64,000 nucleotides of DNA from Bin127 sp965203505 (GTDB taxonomy: Bacteria > Chloroflexota > Dehalococcoidia > Lucifugimonadales > Lucifugimonadaceae): positions 1,736,001 through 1,800,000 of the forward strand of contig OZ241880.1 in the NCBI GenBank assembly GCA_965203505.1, read 5' to 3'. This document shows positions 27,351 through 35,975 of the stretch, piece after piece (positions within the stretch are counted from its first letter, which is position 1; every line of letters starts with the position of its first letter). The translations under genes were made by a program, and so were the position numbers. The notes below the pieces were generated by a model. The model was not told the DNA's origin and did no database searches. It was given only the letters and a program-made list of their open reading frames with translations.

Positions 27351-28391
27351 TCACCGCTCAACATCCACCCATCGCTTCTCCTCCCAAGAACGATGCACCG
27401 CATCCACAATCCTCGCCGCCTCGAGTCCCGCTTCGAATCCCGTATCTATCACCGATTGGTCGTTGGCGAGTGCTCCAGCTACGAACTGCTCGTATGGCAT
27501 CGGATAGGGCGGACCCGGATCAATCTCTGATAAAACCGCGTTCTCTCCAGAGGTTCCGAGAAGGCCGAACAGACCGTTTGAGACGATCCGACCCGTGGAG
27601 CCTGAAACATCGACCGTAACCCCACGGCGCAAGGGCACGCCGCGCTGGACGAAACTGGTGTGTATCACCGCGTAAGCGCCATTGACGTACTCAAGCAGGA
27701 AGGCCGACGAGTCCGGAACCTTCACGTCAAATCCATTCGGCGCATCAATGAACTGTCGGTGCTTTTCCGCCGTGTTCAACATCGCCGACACGCGAGCGAC
27801 CTCGCCATTCAACAATCGAGCCATATCGAATACATGTATCAATTCATAGACCGTCCCGCCGCCATGCTTGGGAAGGAAACGCCAAGAGGGCACATCCGGT
27901 CGAGTATCTTGCTGCGATGAAAATCCCCACGAGATGTTGATGTGATAAACATCACCGACATATCCCGCGTCAATGTAGCGCTTCATCTTGCCCACAGGAG
28001 TCCGGCCGCGCTGGTTGAAATTCACCGCGTGGATCACGCCGGCGTCCTGTGCAGCGTCCAACATCACTTGACAATCGCTAGCATTCAACGCCAACGGCTT
28101 CTCGCACAACACTGGTCGGCCGCTAGCAATCGCATCCAAAGCGTACTGTTTGTGAGAATCCGTAGGCGTGATGATGTCGATGGCATCGATATCCGGATCG
28201 TCAAGCATCTCGCGATGGTCTGTATAACCCTTCCCAACGCCGTACCGTTCCTGCATCTCACGTAACGGCCCATCAGACCGTCGCATGAACGCTACAACTT
28301 CAGCACCCGGAACATCGGCGAACGCTTCCATGTGATCCGCGGCGAATCCGCCGGCACCGATAATGCCAATTCTGAGTTTCTGGTCATCCAT
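27351..28391 (-). CDS. Gfo/Idh/MocA-family oxidoreductase
   Basis: 346 residues from the ATG at 28391, chosen for AGGAGATG nine bases upstream. N-terminal Rossmann domain (LRIGIIGAGGFAADHMEAF) followed by the signature TPTDSHKQYALDAIASGRPVL and CEKPLAL, where the lysine is catalytic. The C-terminal domain contains GGGTVYELIHVFDMARLL with the histidine expected in the active site. Members oxidise sugars, inositols or related compounds with NAD(P). Convergent with the peptide-binding protein; substrate unknown. Confidence 0.9.
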   Translation of the reverse strand: MDDQKLRIGIIGAGGFAADHMEAFADVPGAEVVAFMRRSDGPLREMQERYGVGKGYTDHREMLDDPDIDAIDIITPTDSHKQYALDAIASGRPVLCEKPLALNASDCQVMLDAAQDAGVIHAVNFNQRGRTPVGKMKRYIDAGYVGDVYHINISWGFSSQQDTRPDVPSWRFLPKHGGGTVYELIHVFDMARLLNGEVARVSAMLNTAEKHRQFIDAPNGFDVKVPDSSAFLLEYVNGAYAVIHTSFVQRGVPLRRGVTVDVSGSTGRIVSNGLFGLLGTSGENAVLSEIDPGPPYPMPYEQFVAGALANDQSVIDTGFEAGLEAARIVDAVHRSWEEKRWVDVER

Positions 28392-28536
28392 AGACTTACA
28401 TCTCCTGAAAATCATGCTTCCTTAATCAGGATGCACGAAGCCCTAATTCGAAAGTTGCTATTTCAAACAACCGCATGATACACTGAAGCGTAATCCGATC
28501 TTCGAAGATTGCATTTACACAAATAAGAGAGCATTA

Positions 28537-28734
28537 ATGACTACATTGGAAGAACGCGTCAGCCGCCTCGAGGGCGGCTACGAACATCTCGCCACCAAAG
28601 CCGACGTCGCAGATCTGAAATCAGACATCGCACACATGGAAGGCCGTTTATTGCGATGGATGATCGGCATGATGTTGACATCCACCGCCGTCGCCGTTTC
28701 GATCGCGACGCTCGTCCAGAACATCATCAACTAA
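28537..28734 (+). CDS. Small coiled-coil protein with C-terminal membrane helix
   Basis: 65 residues. The N-terminal half has heptad character (LEERVSRLEGGYEHLATKADVADLKSDI) and the C terminus is a single hydrophobic helix (MIGMMLTSTAVAVSIATLV). This plan resembles DUF1640/CCDC90-like or phage XhlA-like small proteins, without a firm match. AAGAGAG precedes the ATG at a plausible distance. It is flanked by genes on the opposite strand. Confidence 0.62.
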   Translation: MTTLEERVSRLEGGYEHLATKADVADLKSDIAHMEGRLLRWMIGMMLTSTAVAVSIATLVQNIIN

Positions 28735-28768
28735 AGCAACTTTACTCGGGTTCTTGGACCAACTGACG

Positions 28769-30223
28769 TTAAACCGCCTGCAAACCACCAGGTCCGGTAG
28801 CTCTAAACGCCTCCTCCGAAATACCGTAGGCGCTTCCGTGAACCGCGCCGCCGGGGAACACCTTGCCGGGGTTGAAACGCTCTCCAGCGCCGAAAGCCGG
28901 GCGTAGCTTCCCCATCGCCGACATGTCGTCATCGGTGAACACCAAAGACATGTAGGCCTGTTTTTCGATGCCAATGCCGTGTTCGCCGCTCAACGCACCT
29001 CCAGCTTCGATGCAGGCTTCCAAAATCCGTTCACCGCACTCAATGACACGCCTGACTTGCGCCCGATCGCGTCCGTCGAACAAGATGCACGGGTGAAGGT
29101 TGCCATCGCCCGCGTGAAAGACGTTGCCGATAGTCAAATCCAACTCTTCGCCGATCGCACGGACCTGACGCATGATATCGCGGAGCTTGGTGCGCGGTAC
29201 GACGCCGTCCACCAGGTAATAGTTCGGCGCGATGGTTCCGAAAGCGCCGATCGCTCCTTTTCGCGTCGCCCATAGTTCCGCACGTTTTGCGTCATCCTCG
29301 GCTTCGCGTATCTCCGAAGTGTTGTTCGCGTAGCAGATGTCTCTAACTCTCTGACCGTGCTCATCCACGGTTTCGTGCAAACCGTCGAGTTCGACGATCA
29401 GCACGGCCTCCGCGTCGTCAGGATAGCCAGGATGATAGACCGGCTCGCAAGCTTCGATAGTCACTCGGTCCATCATCTCGATTGCTGAGGGCACCATACC
29501 GGCACCGATGATGTCAGAAACAGCTTGCGAAGCGTCGTCCAGCGAACGGAAGGCGGCAAGCATCGTCAGCACGGCTTCGGGCTTACGCATCAGTCTGACC
29601 GCCACCTTAGTGACGATACCAAGTGTGCCTTCCGACCCGATGAACGCGCCGCGAAGGTCGTATCCATACGTTTCCCGCGAAGTACCGCCGAGCCAAACCT
29701 TGTCACCGTTCGCCAAGACCACTTCCATACCCAAAACATGGTTCGTCGTCACTCCCAATGCCAAGCAGTGCGGGCCGCCGGCGTTCTCCGCCACGTTGCC
29801 GCCGATCGTGCAAGCGCCTTGTGACGATGGGTCTGGCGCGTAATACAAGCCGTACTGCGCCACCGCGTTCGAGAGCTCGATGTTGACCAATCCCGGCTCG
29901 ACGATTGCGACGCGATTGTCGACGTCGACCTCCAAGACCCTGTTCAATCGAGTTACCGGCAAGACTACTGAGTCGTGCAGCGGGACTGCGCCTCCGCTCA
30001 AACCGGTGCCGGCACCTCTAGGCACGATCTTCGCGTCATACTCATACGCCGCGCGAACGCACTCCCCCAACTCCTCAGCGCTGCCCGGCAACACGACTGC
30101 ACCGGGCGAGGAACGATCGATAGAACCGTCGTACTCGTAGAGGATCAGATCGTCCGATCCCCAGATTACGTATTCGTCGCCTACAATGCGGCGCAGGCGT
30201 TGGATCAGCGTTTCGTCAATCAT
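28769..30223 (-). CDS. glcD: Glycolate oxidase FAD subunit GlcD
   Basis: 484 residues with the complete FAD-linked oxidase architecture: PCMH FAD domain (PRGAGTGLSGGAVP, DPSSQGACTIGGNVAENAGG, TYGYDLRGAFIGSEGTLGIVT) and the C-terminal substrate domain (GNVFHAGDGNLHP, GALSGEHGIGIEKQ, FNPGKVFPGG). With GlcE and GlcF it would oxidise glycolate, or D-lactate, to the 2-oxo acid. It follows an HpcH/HpaI aldolase gene after 24 bases, and not glcE as in E. coli. Confidence 0.93.
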   Translation of the reverse strand: MIDETLIQRLRRIVGDEYVIWGSDDLILYEYDGSIDRSSPGAVVLPGSAEELGECVRAAYEYDAKIVPRGAGTGLSGGAVPLHDSVVLPVTRLNRVLEVDVDNRVAIVEPGLVNIELSNAVAQYGLYYAPDPSSQGACTIGGNVAENAGGPHCLALGVTTNHVLGMEVVLANGDKVWLGGTSRETYGYDLRGAFIGSEGTLGIVTKVAVRLMRKPEAVLTMLAAFRSLDDASQAVSDIIGAGMVPSAIEMMDRVTIEACEPVYHPGYPDDAEAVLIVELDGLHETVDEHGQRVRDICYANNTSEIREAEDDAKRAELWATRKGAIGAFGTIAPNYYLVDGVVPRTKLRDIMRQVRAIGEELDLTIGNVFHAGDGNLHPCILFDGRDRAQVRRVIECGERILEACIEAGGALSGEHGIGIEKQAYMSLVFTDDDMSAMGKLRPAFGAGERFNPGKVFPGGAVHGSAYGISEEAFRATGPGGLQAV

Positions 30224-30247
30224 GGATTTGCGTATGACAGAGCACCA

Positions 30248-30988
30248 TCAAGCGTTGTCGTCCATGAACTTTTGAGCGCTATCCAGAAGCAGATCATGGA
30301 TCCAAGCCGAGGCCATGATGTCGCCGCTCATGTAGCGGCCTTTACTCTGGATGTACGCCGAAAGCTCGTCTGCCGCCTTAACGACGTCTGGGTGTTCCGG
30401 TTCCCCAGGATAGCCAATGCCTTGAGCAAAATCGTTCATCCCGATCCCGAAGTAGTGGATACCGTCGACCGCCAAGATGTCGTCGATGTTGTCGATCGAT
30501 CCTTGATCTTCTAGCAGCGCACCGACGATCATGTTGTCGTTCGCTTGCTTGTAGAAGTCTCGCTTGTCGCCCCACGCATCAGGCGTGAACGAATAGTTCG
30601 TGCCACGATTGCCGCCGAACGACCGATGACCGATCGGACCGAAATAACATGCATCCACGAGTTTTTCCGCGTCCTCACCGCTCGCGATGTGCGGCCCCAT
30701 GATGCCTTGGATGCCGCGGTCGACGTACTGCAATATGTGCGATGCCTCGACATTCTCCACTCGCGCCACGGCTGTAGCGCCAGCAGCTTCTACAGCCCTG
30801 ACCATCTCCTCCAACTCCGTGTACCCGAACGGGCCGTGTTCGCCGTCTAACCAGACATAGTCGAAATCCAAATGCCCGAGTATCTCGACGTCCCAAACCG
30901 ACGGGAACGTCATCTGGTACCCAATCGCTTTTCGACCCTCATTGATCGCCTTCAGAACGCGGTTTTCGCGAACCATCATCTCCGTCAT
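30248..30988 (-). CDS. HpcH/HpaI-family aldolase (2-keto-3-deoxy acid type), copy A
   Basis: 246 residues, a TIM-barrel class II aldolase of the HpcH/HpaI type. YVWLDGEHGPFGYTELEEMV carries the acid/base region, then RVENVEASHILQYVDRGIQGIMGPHI and the IGMNDFAQGIGYPG strand. Related enzymes cleave 2-keto-3-deoxy acids or 4-hydroxy-2-oxo acids to pyruvate or glyoxylate plus an aldehyde. ATG with GGAGAAAA nearby. Downstream is glcD at 24 bases; upstream are two YbjQ genes on the same strand. Confidence 0.87.
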   Translation of the reverse strand: MTEMMVRENRVLKAINEGRKAIGYQMTFPSVWDVEILGHLDFDYVWLDGEHGPFGYTELEEMVRAVEAAGATAVARVENVEASHILQYVDRGIQGIMGPHIASGEDAEKLVDACYFGPIGHRSFGGNRGTNYSFTPDAWGDKRDFYKQANDNMIVGALLEDQGSIDNIDDILAVDGIHYFGIGMNDFAQGIGYPGEPEHPDVVKAADELSAYIQSKGRYMSGDIMASAWIHDLLLDSAQKFMDDNA

Positions 30989-31039
30989 GTGTTTTTCTCC
31001 GATGTGTTTCTTTTGTGTCTGGATAGTCGTGTGCGATAT

Positions 31040-31342
31040 TTATCCGGGCTTCAACTTGACCGCTGTCCCGTAACAGAAAACGCTATAGTTTTGGTCCGAA
31101 CCGTGCTGCCCGGCAGGTTGAACAGGATTGATCCTTAAATCAATCACCGCGTCGGCTTGGATGTTTCGAGCCGCAGCGGTCAATCGATTGATCGCCTCGG
31201 CAGTCTTCTCCTCAACATTATTGGTGCCGCCACGGCCTAGTTTCTCTGCTCCGGACACCAATCCGAGTATGCTTTCGATCTCGCGTCCAGGGACGAAACT
31301 CGTCGTCGTAAGTAACACCGATGTCTCTTTGCCCCAAGTCAT
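31040..31342 (-). CDS. YbjQ/UPF0145-family protein, copy 1
   Basis: 100 residues of the YbjQ (UPF0145, putative heavy-metal-binding) family: LLTTTSFVPGREIESILGLVSG, AINRLTAAARNIQADAVIDLRI and the terminal YGTAVKLKPG. ATG with GGAGG nine bases upstream. The family forms pentameric rings of uncertain function. It is a tandem copy of the next gene upstream. Confidence 0.85.
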   Translation of the reverse strand: MTWGKETSVLLTTTSFVPGREIESILGLVSGAEKLGRGGTNNVEEKTAEAINRLTAAARNIQADAVIDLRINPVQPAGQHGSDQNYSVFCYGTAVKLKPG

Positions 31343-31377
31343 GTCGTCGATCCTCCAGCGTCGACCATCCTTAGCGA

Positions 31378-31692
31378 TTACTTCAGCTTTACCGCAGTCC
31401 CGTAGGCGAAGATCTCCGAAAATCCTTGCCCCACCGAAGAGGTGTTGTAACGAGTAGCGACGATAGCATCCGCTCCGACCGCATCTCCCTCAGCGATCAT
31501 CTGATGCGTTGCCTCTTCCCGAGTATCTCTGAGCAAACTCGAATACTCCGACACCGCGCCTCCGGTGATGTTCTTGATACCAGCCATGAAATCGTATCCG
31601 ATACCTCGGGCTCGGACTGCGTTTCCACGGACCATTCCCAGCACCTCCGCGATCTTTTTGCCTTCTACTTGCTCAGTGGTAACTACGATCAT
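31378..31692 (-). CDS. YbjQ/UPF0145-family protein, copy 2
   Basis: 104 residues, with VVTTEQVEGKKIAEVLGMVRGNAVRARGIGYD, a THQMIAEGDAVGADAIVATRYNTS helix-strand and the ending YGTAVKLK, all typical of UPF0145. This copy keeps the RARGIG segment more like classic YbjQ than copy 1, which is shorter there. GAGG precedes the ATG. The two copies are 35 bases apart and probably co-transcribed with the downstream aldolase and glcD. Confidence 0.87.
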   Translation of the reverse strand: MIVVTTEQVEGKKIAEVLGMVRGNAVRARGIGYDFMAGIKNITGGAVSEYSSLLRDTREEATHQMIAEGDAVGADAIVATRYNTSSVGQGFSEIFAYGTAVKLK

Positions 31693-31798
31693 CTTGTGCC
31701 TCGATCAACTTGCCATAATCTACAGTGCGCATCGGTTCAAAGTTATCACTTCGCACCTCTTTGTCCGAAACTAGCTGCTTAACTGTTGATATCCTGTT

Positions 31799-31840
31799 AG
31801 TTCGGTCGAAACCGCTTTTTAGTTCGGTCGAAACCGCTTT
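31799..31840. promoter_or_regulatory. Two tandem palindromic boxes, possible operator
   Basis: The 20-base element AGTTCGGTCGAAACCGCTTT occurs twice, at 31799-31818 and 31821-31840, a period of 22 bp (two helical turns). Each copy contains the short inverted repeat CGGT-CGAA-ACCG. It lies in the 189-base gap between the divergent ybjQ and aldolase genes, about 40 bases before the aldolase start. A regulator site is inferred from this position and symmetry. Confidence 0.55.
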
Positions 31841-31881
31841 ACGGCGGGTAGACCGAGGCTCAACAAACGAACTGGAGCGAA

Positions 31882-32658
31882 ATGTACCCGAGCACAATCA
31901 GATCCAAACTCGCGACTGGCGGCGCGGTCCTCAGCACGAGCATGTTTTCACGTGAACCGCATGTAGCGCACACGATCTACAGCAGCATCAAACCAGACTG
32001 GGTCTGGATCGACCAAGAACACAGTCCTTGGGGCACTGAAAGCATCGGCACGATCTGCGTTCAAGGGCGAAACCTCGGTGTCTCACCCGTAATCCGCGTA
32101 ACTTGGAACCACCCCGGAGAGATCAAAAAGGCTTACGATGTCGGCGCCGTCGGCGTAATGGTCCCTCAAGTCGACAACCCCGAAGAGGCGGCAGAGGCCA
32201 TCCAATACTCGAAATACCCGCCGCTGGGTGAGCGCGGAATCGCGCCGTGGTTCGCATCGCTGCTCGACATCACCCAAGACGAGGTCCTCAAACACGCCAA
32301 CGACGAAACTCTGCTGATCATCCAGATGGAGAGCACAGAAGCCTACGAAAAAGTAGACGACACACTCGCCTTAGAAGGCTTCGAAGTCCTGCTTGTGGGG
32401 CCTACTGACCTCTCCGCCACCCTCGGCATCCCAGGTCAGATCCACCACGACAAAGTCGAGCAGATCATGTCTGACGTCGCTCAGCGCGTCAAAGGCACCG
32501 GGAAGTTCCTCGCCACAACCTTCCAAGACCCTGAAGTCGCCCGCCGTTGGATTGCAGAAGGCTACACGATGATGAACATCTCCAGCCCACTCGCCCTCGG
32601 CTGCGGCCCCATGGCCAACCTCTTCGCCGAACTCCGCGAGCAGTTCCCCTGCGAATAG
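31882..32658 (+). CDS. HpcH/HpaI-family aldolase, copy B
   Basis: 258 residues. The family core is WVWIDQEHSPWGTESI, PVIRVTWNHPGEIKKAYDVGAVGVMVPQVDNPEEA and LLIIQMESTEAYEKVDD, giving the metal-binding Glu and Asp positions, followed by LLVGPTDLSATLG. It resembles 2-keto-3-deoxy-L-rhamnonate and 4-hydroxy-2-oxoheptanedioate aldolases. Its tandem operator-like boxes upstream and its divergent position from another aldolase operon suggest shared control. Confidence 0.88.
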   Translation: MYPSTIRSKLATGGAVLSTSMFSREPHVAHTIYSSIKPDWVWIDQEHSPWGTESIGTICVQGRNLGVSPVIRVTWNHPGEIKKAYDVGAVGVMVPQVDNPEEAAEAIQYSKYPPLGERGIAPWFASLLDITQDEVLKHANDETLLIIQMESTEAYEKVDDTLALEGFEVLLVGPTDLSATLGIPGQIHHDKVEQIMSDVAQRVKGTGKFLATTFQDPEVARRWIAEGYTMMNISSPLALGCGPMANLFAELREQFPCE

Positions 32659-32714
32659 TCGGCGGCTCTACAAGGCCTTAAATCTCAACCGAAGGCGCGT
32701 TAACATAACGCGCT

Positions 32715-34190
32715 ATGGAACCCCGCGACCCAGAATACCTTCGCGATTTGGTTAACGGCTTGTGCGCGTTGCCATCCGAGACCGAGTGGGTCGAGTTCAA
32801 AGTTGGCAATTCCAAACCCGAAACAATCGGCCGTAATCTGTCAGCCCTCGCGAACTCGGCCGCGTTGAACGACCGCGAAGCGGCGTACATCATTTGGGGT
32901 GTCGAGGACGGCACACATCGAGTCGTCGGCACGAAATTCGAGCCCAACAGCGCCAAAAAGGGCAATGAACCGTTGATGTCGTGGCTCAGGCGTTCGATCA
33001 GCGACAATACCGACTTCGGTTTTCGTTCCGTTGAAATTGACGGACGCAACCTCGTGATCCTTGAGATTGCGCCAACGTCTCAATTCCCGGCGCGATTCAA
33101 AGACACCGCGTTTGTCCGCGTCGGCCCCGCTACCAAACACCTCTCCAACGAACCGATGATCGAACGTCGTTTGTGGCGTCTACTCGATCGCCTGAGTTTC
33201 GAAGACGGGATCGTTGCAAATAATCTCGCTGCAGACAAAATCCTTGAACTGATCGATTATCCGTCCTATTTCCATCTGTCAGGACGACCTTTACCAGACG
33301 GTAATGCGAACATCCTTGAGGCGATGCGTCAAGACCAGTTAATCACTCGATCCGACGCCGGTGGTTGGAACATCACCAATCTGGCCGGCGTTCTGCTCGC
33401 ACGCGATTTGGCAGACTTCGAATCTCTGAACCGCAAACGCCTCCGAGTAGTCAAATACGATGGCGTGGCGCGGTTCAACAATGCTAGAGAAAGAGAGTTT
33501 GATCCCGGTTACGCCTCGTCTTTTCAACGCGTCATCGAGCACATCATGACTCTAGTGCCCTCAAACGAAGTGTTCGAACGAGCATTGAACGTCGATACAC
33601 CCATGTTTCCAGAGATCGCGGTACGGGAACTCGTGGCTAACGCGCTGATACATCAAGATTTTTACGCAACCGGTACCGGCCCGATGGTAGAGATCTTTGA
33701 TGATCGAATCGAAGTTGCAAATCCAGGTCGCCCCTTGGTAGAAACTCTAAGGTTCCTAGACGCGCCGCCGAAATCCCGAAACGAGTCAATCGCTTCGCTG
33801 ATGCGTCGGTTCGGAATATGTGAGGAACGGGGCAGTGGCATCGACAAGGTGGTTGACATGATCGAGGTCCATCAATTGCCCGCTCCTCTGTTCGAAGCTG
33901 TCGAAAACTCCACGAGGTGTGTCCTGTTTGCACACAAGAAACTCGCAGAGATGGGCCGCGAAGATCGCGTTCTAGCCTGTTATTGGCACGCTTGCCTTCG
34001 ATATCTGACCGGTCAACCAACCAATAATAAATCGATCCGTGAACGGTTCGGAATTTCGAGATCTGACCACGCATCGAGGATATTGAAGGAAGCTGTTGAT
34101 GCGGGAAGGCTCGTTATCAGAGACCCTGAAGCAGGTAACAGGAGCCGAGCATATCTGCCGAATTGGGCCTCATCATCTGAGGACAACTGA
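32715..34190 (+). CDS. Schlafen AlbA-type / RecG-like putative regulator
   Basis: 491 residues. The N-terminal part (about 20-140) is an AlbA_2/Schlafen-type DNA-binding domain: ETEWVEFKVGNSKPETIGRNLSALANSAAL...YIIWGVED...FKDTAFVRVGPATKHLSN. The middle (about 300-390) matches the ATP-binding domain of such proteins, with AVRELVANALIHQDFYATG, VEIFDDRIEVANPGRP and RRFGICEERGSGIDKVVD. The C-terminal part looks like a winged helix. These are often annotated as RecG-like or as transcriptional regulators; some occur in phage-defence islands. Directly downstream is a 76-77 bp tandem repeat. Confidence 0.85.
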   Translation: MEPRDPEYLRDLVNGLCALPSETEWVEFKVGNSKPETIGRNLSALANSAALNDREAAYIIWGVEDGTHRVVGTKFEPNSAKKGNEPLMSWLRRSISDNTDFGFRSVEIDGRNLVILEIAPTSQFPARFKDTAFVRVGPATKHLSNEPMIERRLWRLLDRLSFEDGIVANNLAADKILELIDYPSYFHLSGRPLPDGNANILEAMRQDQLITRSDAGGWNITNLAGVLLARDLADFESLNRKRLRVVKYDGVARFNNAREREFDPGYASSFQRVIEHIMTLVPSNEVFERALNVDTPMFPEIAVRELVANALIHQDFYATGTGPMVEIFDDRIEVANPGRPLVETLRFLDAPPKSRNESIASLMRRFGICEERGSGIDKVVDMIEVHQLPAPLFEAVENSTRCVLFAHKKLAEMGREDRVLACYWHACLRYLTGQPTNNKSIRERFGISRSDHASRILKEAVDAGRLVIRDPEAGNRSRAYLPNWASSSEDN

Positions 34191-34192
34191 GA

Positions 34193-34506
34193 TTTCTTTG
34201 CTTGTTCTTTGCGGAAACATCCGTCATCGAAGCTTCCATGTGAGATTCCAAGTTCGAAAAACCCAAGTTTTCTTTGCTTGTTCTTTGCGGAAACATCCGT
34301 CATCGAAGCTTCCATGTGAGATTCCAAGTTCGAAAAACCCCAAGTTTTCTTTGCTTGTTCTTTGCGGAAACATCCGTCATCGAAGCTTCCATGTGAGATT
34401 CCAAGTTCGAAAAACCCCAAGTTTTCTTTGCTTGTTCTTTGCGAAAAACAGCCCTATCTCGGGTGCTCAACGTGATTCCAAGTTCGATGACCGAAGTTTT
34501 TCTTTG
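34193..34506. repeat. Tandem repeat of 76-77 bp, about four units
   Basis: Units begin at 34193, 34269, 34346 and 34423, with a degenerate fifth start at 34499 (spacings 76, 77, 77 and 76). Each starts TTTCTTTGCTTGTTCTTTGCG. The first three are almost identical (they differ mainly by one C in a C-run). The fourth keeps only its two ends. Each unit contains an AAGCTT palindrome and a TTCGAA site. The array is immediately downstream of the Schlafen-type gene. The open frames across it, on both strands, merely reflect the repeat. Confidence 0.92.
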
Positions 34507-34632
34507 ACCGTTCTTTGATCAAAGCACTTCCTATGCGCAAGGTCCCACCACTAGATCCGCGTCAACCCCACCTCACACTCCGTACTTACCATTGAGTCCT
34601 AGGGTCACCTGTCACATCCGAGACTCTTCGCG
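34507..34632. other. Spacer before histidine phosphatase operon
   Basis: 126 bases following the tandem array, with no repeat and no clear coding frame. It is likely to carry the promoter for the three phosphatase genes; no firm -10/-35 pair was recognised. Confidence 0.4.
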
Positions 34633-35283
34633 TTGATCAAGATTCATCTCGTTCGCCACGGCCAGACCGAAGGCAACGCCGCTGGCCTTGCCCAAGGCTA
34701 CTCCGACGTACCCCTTAACGAGACGGGCAGGGCACAGGCCAACTTGCTCGGCGAACGGCTCAAAAATCGCCACTTCGACGTCATCTACTCAAGCGACTCG
34801 ATCCGAGCGCTTCAGACCGCCGAACCACTCCTGAAACTCAGATCTGATTATTCGGTCGAGACCACCCCGGAACTGCGCGAGAAGAATTACGGCGACTGCG
34901 AAGGCTACTCGTGGCAGCAACTCCGCGACGAATACCCCGACGTGTTCGCCCGCATCCTAGACCCGGTTATCGGGTCCGATGTCCGGTTTCCAGGCGGTGA
35001 AACCGACCGCGAACACATGAAGCGCGTCGCTGAATTCACCCAAAAGATCGCCGACAACTACGGCGCAGATGCTGAAATCCTCGTCTTCAGCCACGGCGGT
35101 TCGATCAAAGCCGCCGCCGCTTACATGTGCAAATTCCGGCTTGAGGACAAATGGCGTCTCAAAACTGACAACGCCAGCATCAACTCCATAATCTCCGAAC
35201 CCACTTGGCGCGACGACGGCTGGCAGATCGAAAGCTGGAACGACACCCACCACCTGTCACTCGCACAGTTGAACATCACATGA
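34633..35283 (+). CDS. Histidine phosphatase (phosphoglycerate mutase superfamily), copy 1
   Basis: 216 residues from a TTG start. The catalytic signature LVRHGQTEGN (R8, H9), the second arginine-containing stretch IYSSDSIRALQTAEPLL, the acidic PELREKNYGDCEG and FSHGGSIKAA with the second histidine are all present. Substrates in this superfamily range from phosphoglycerates to phosphorylated cofactors such as alpha-ribazole phosphate. First of three tandem copies; its stop overlaps the start of the next gene (ATGA). Confidence 0.87.
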   Translation: MIKIHLVRHGQTEGNAAGLAQGYSDVPLNETGRAQANLLGERLKNRHFDVIYSSDSIRALQTAEPLLKLRSDYSVETTPELREKNYGDCEGYSWQQLRDEYPDVFARILDPVIGSDVRFPGGETDREHMKRVAEFTQKIADNYGADAEILVFSHGGSIKAAAAYMCKFRLEDKWRLKTDNASINSIISEPTWRDDGWQIESWNDTHHLSLAQLNIT

Positions 35284-35975
35284 GCAAGCTGTCTAGGTCA
35301 AACGTCGTCGGGACTGCCCCAAACCCGAACCGGCGCACTATCATCTTGGTTCGCCACGGCGAAACTCAGGGAAACATAGAGGGTAAAGCCCAAGGCCACT
35401 TCGATGCTCCATTGACAGATAAGGGCGTGCGGCAAGCCCAAGCACTTGCACAGCGACTCGCCGACACAGAATTCAGCGCGATCTATTCCAGCGACCTCCA
35501 AAGAACTGTGCACACCGCAGAAGCGATTCTCAACAACCGATCCGGCATCCAGATCCAACGTCGCCCAGAACTGCGCGAACTCCACTACGGAACCTACGAG
35601 AATACCCTTTGGTTAGCCCACCGCGATGAAGAACCAGAGTTTTTCAAACGACGCATCGAATGGGAAACGAGACCTAACGCCAAATATCCGGGCGGCGAAT
35701 CAGCAGCGGATTTGTGGCAGCGAGTCGGCGATTTCGCGCATGAACTCCTCGCCAATCACCCTGAGAAATCAACCATCTTGGTCGTCGCCCACGGAGGTTC
35801 GCTCCAGACTCTCTTGGCTCACTTCTTGGCGCTTCGCATCACAGACCAATGGCGTTTTTCATTCGACAACACCAGTATCTCGATCATCAAAGAGCATCCG
35901 ATGGCTCCGCACGTATGGCAAGCCAAATTGTTCAACGACACCAGCCATCTCAACGGCTTCAACTCGCATGGATGA
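35280..35975 (+). CDS. Histidine phosphatase, copy 2
   Basis: 231 residues from the ATG at 35280, whose ATGA overlaps the previous stop; longer frames overlap copy 1. ILVRHGETQGNIEGKAQGHFDAPLTD, IYSSDLQRTVHTAEAIL, PELRELHYGTYEN and VVAHGGSLQTLLAHFL give a complete active site. It is closer to copy 3 than to copy 1. Translational coupling suggests the copies are made together. Confidence 0.88.
   Translation: MSKLSRSNVVGTAPNPNRRTIILVRHGETQGNIEGKAQGHFDAPLTDKGVRQAQALAQRLADTEFSAIYSSDLQRTVHTAEAILNNRSGIQIQRRPELRELHYGTYENTLWLAHRDEEPEFFKRRIEWETRPNAKYPGGESAADLWQRVGDFAHELLANHPEKSTILVVAHGGSLQTLLAHFLALRITDQWRFSFDNTSISIIKEHPMAPHVWQAKLFNDTSHLNGFNSHG

Noticed and set aside
34013..34420. Minus-strand frame encoding a repeated ELGISHGSFDDGCFRKEQAKK peptide
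   Set aside because: It is the translation of the 76-77 bp tandem repeat plus antisense of the Schlafen-type gene; the varying unit length (76 against 77) breaks the frame and no start signal is seen.
34193..34506. Possible CRISPR array
   Set aside because: The whole unit repeats without unique spacers, and no cas genes are present.
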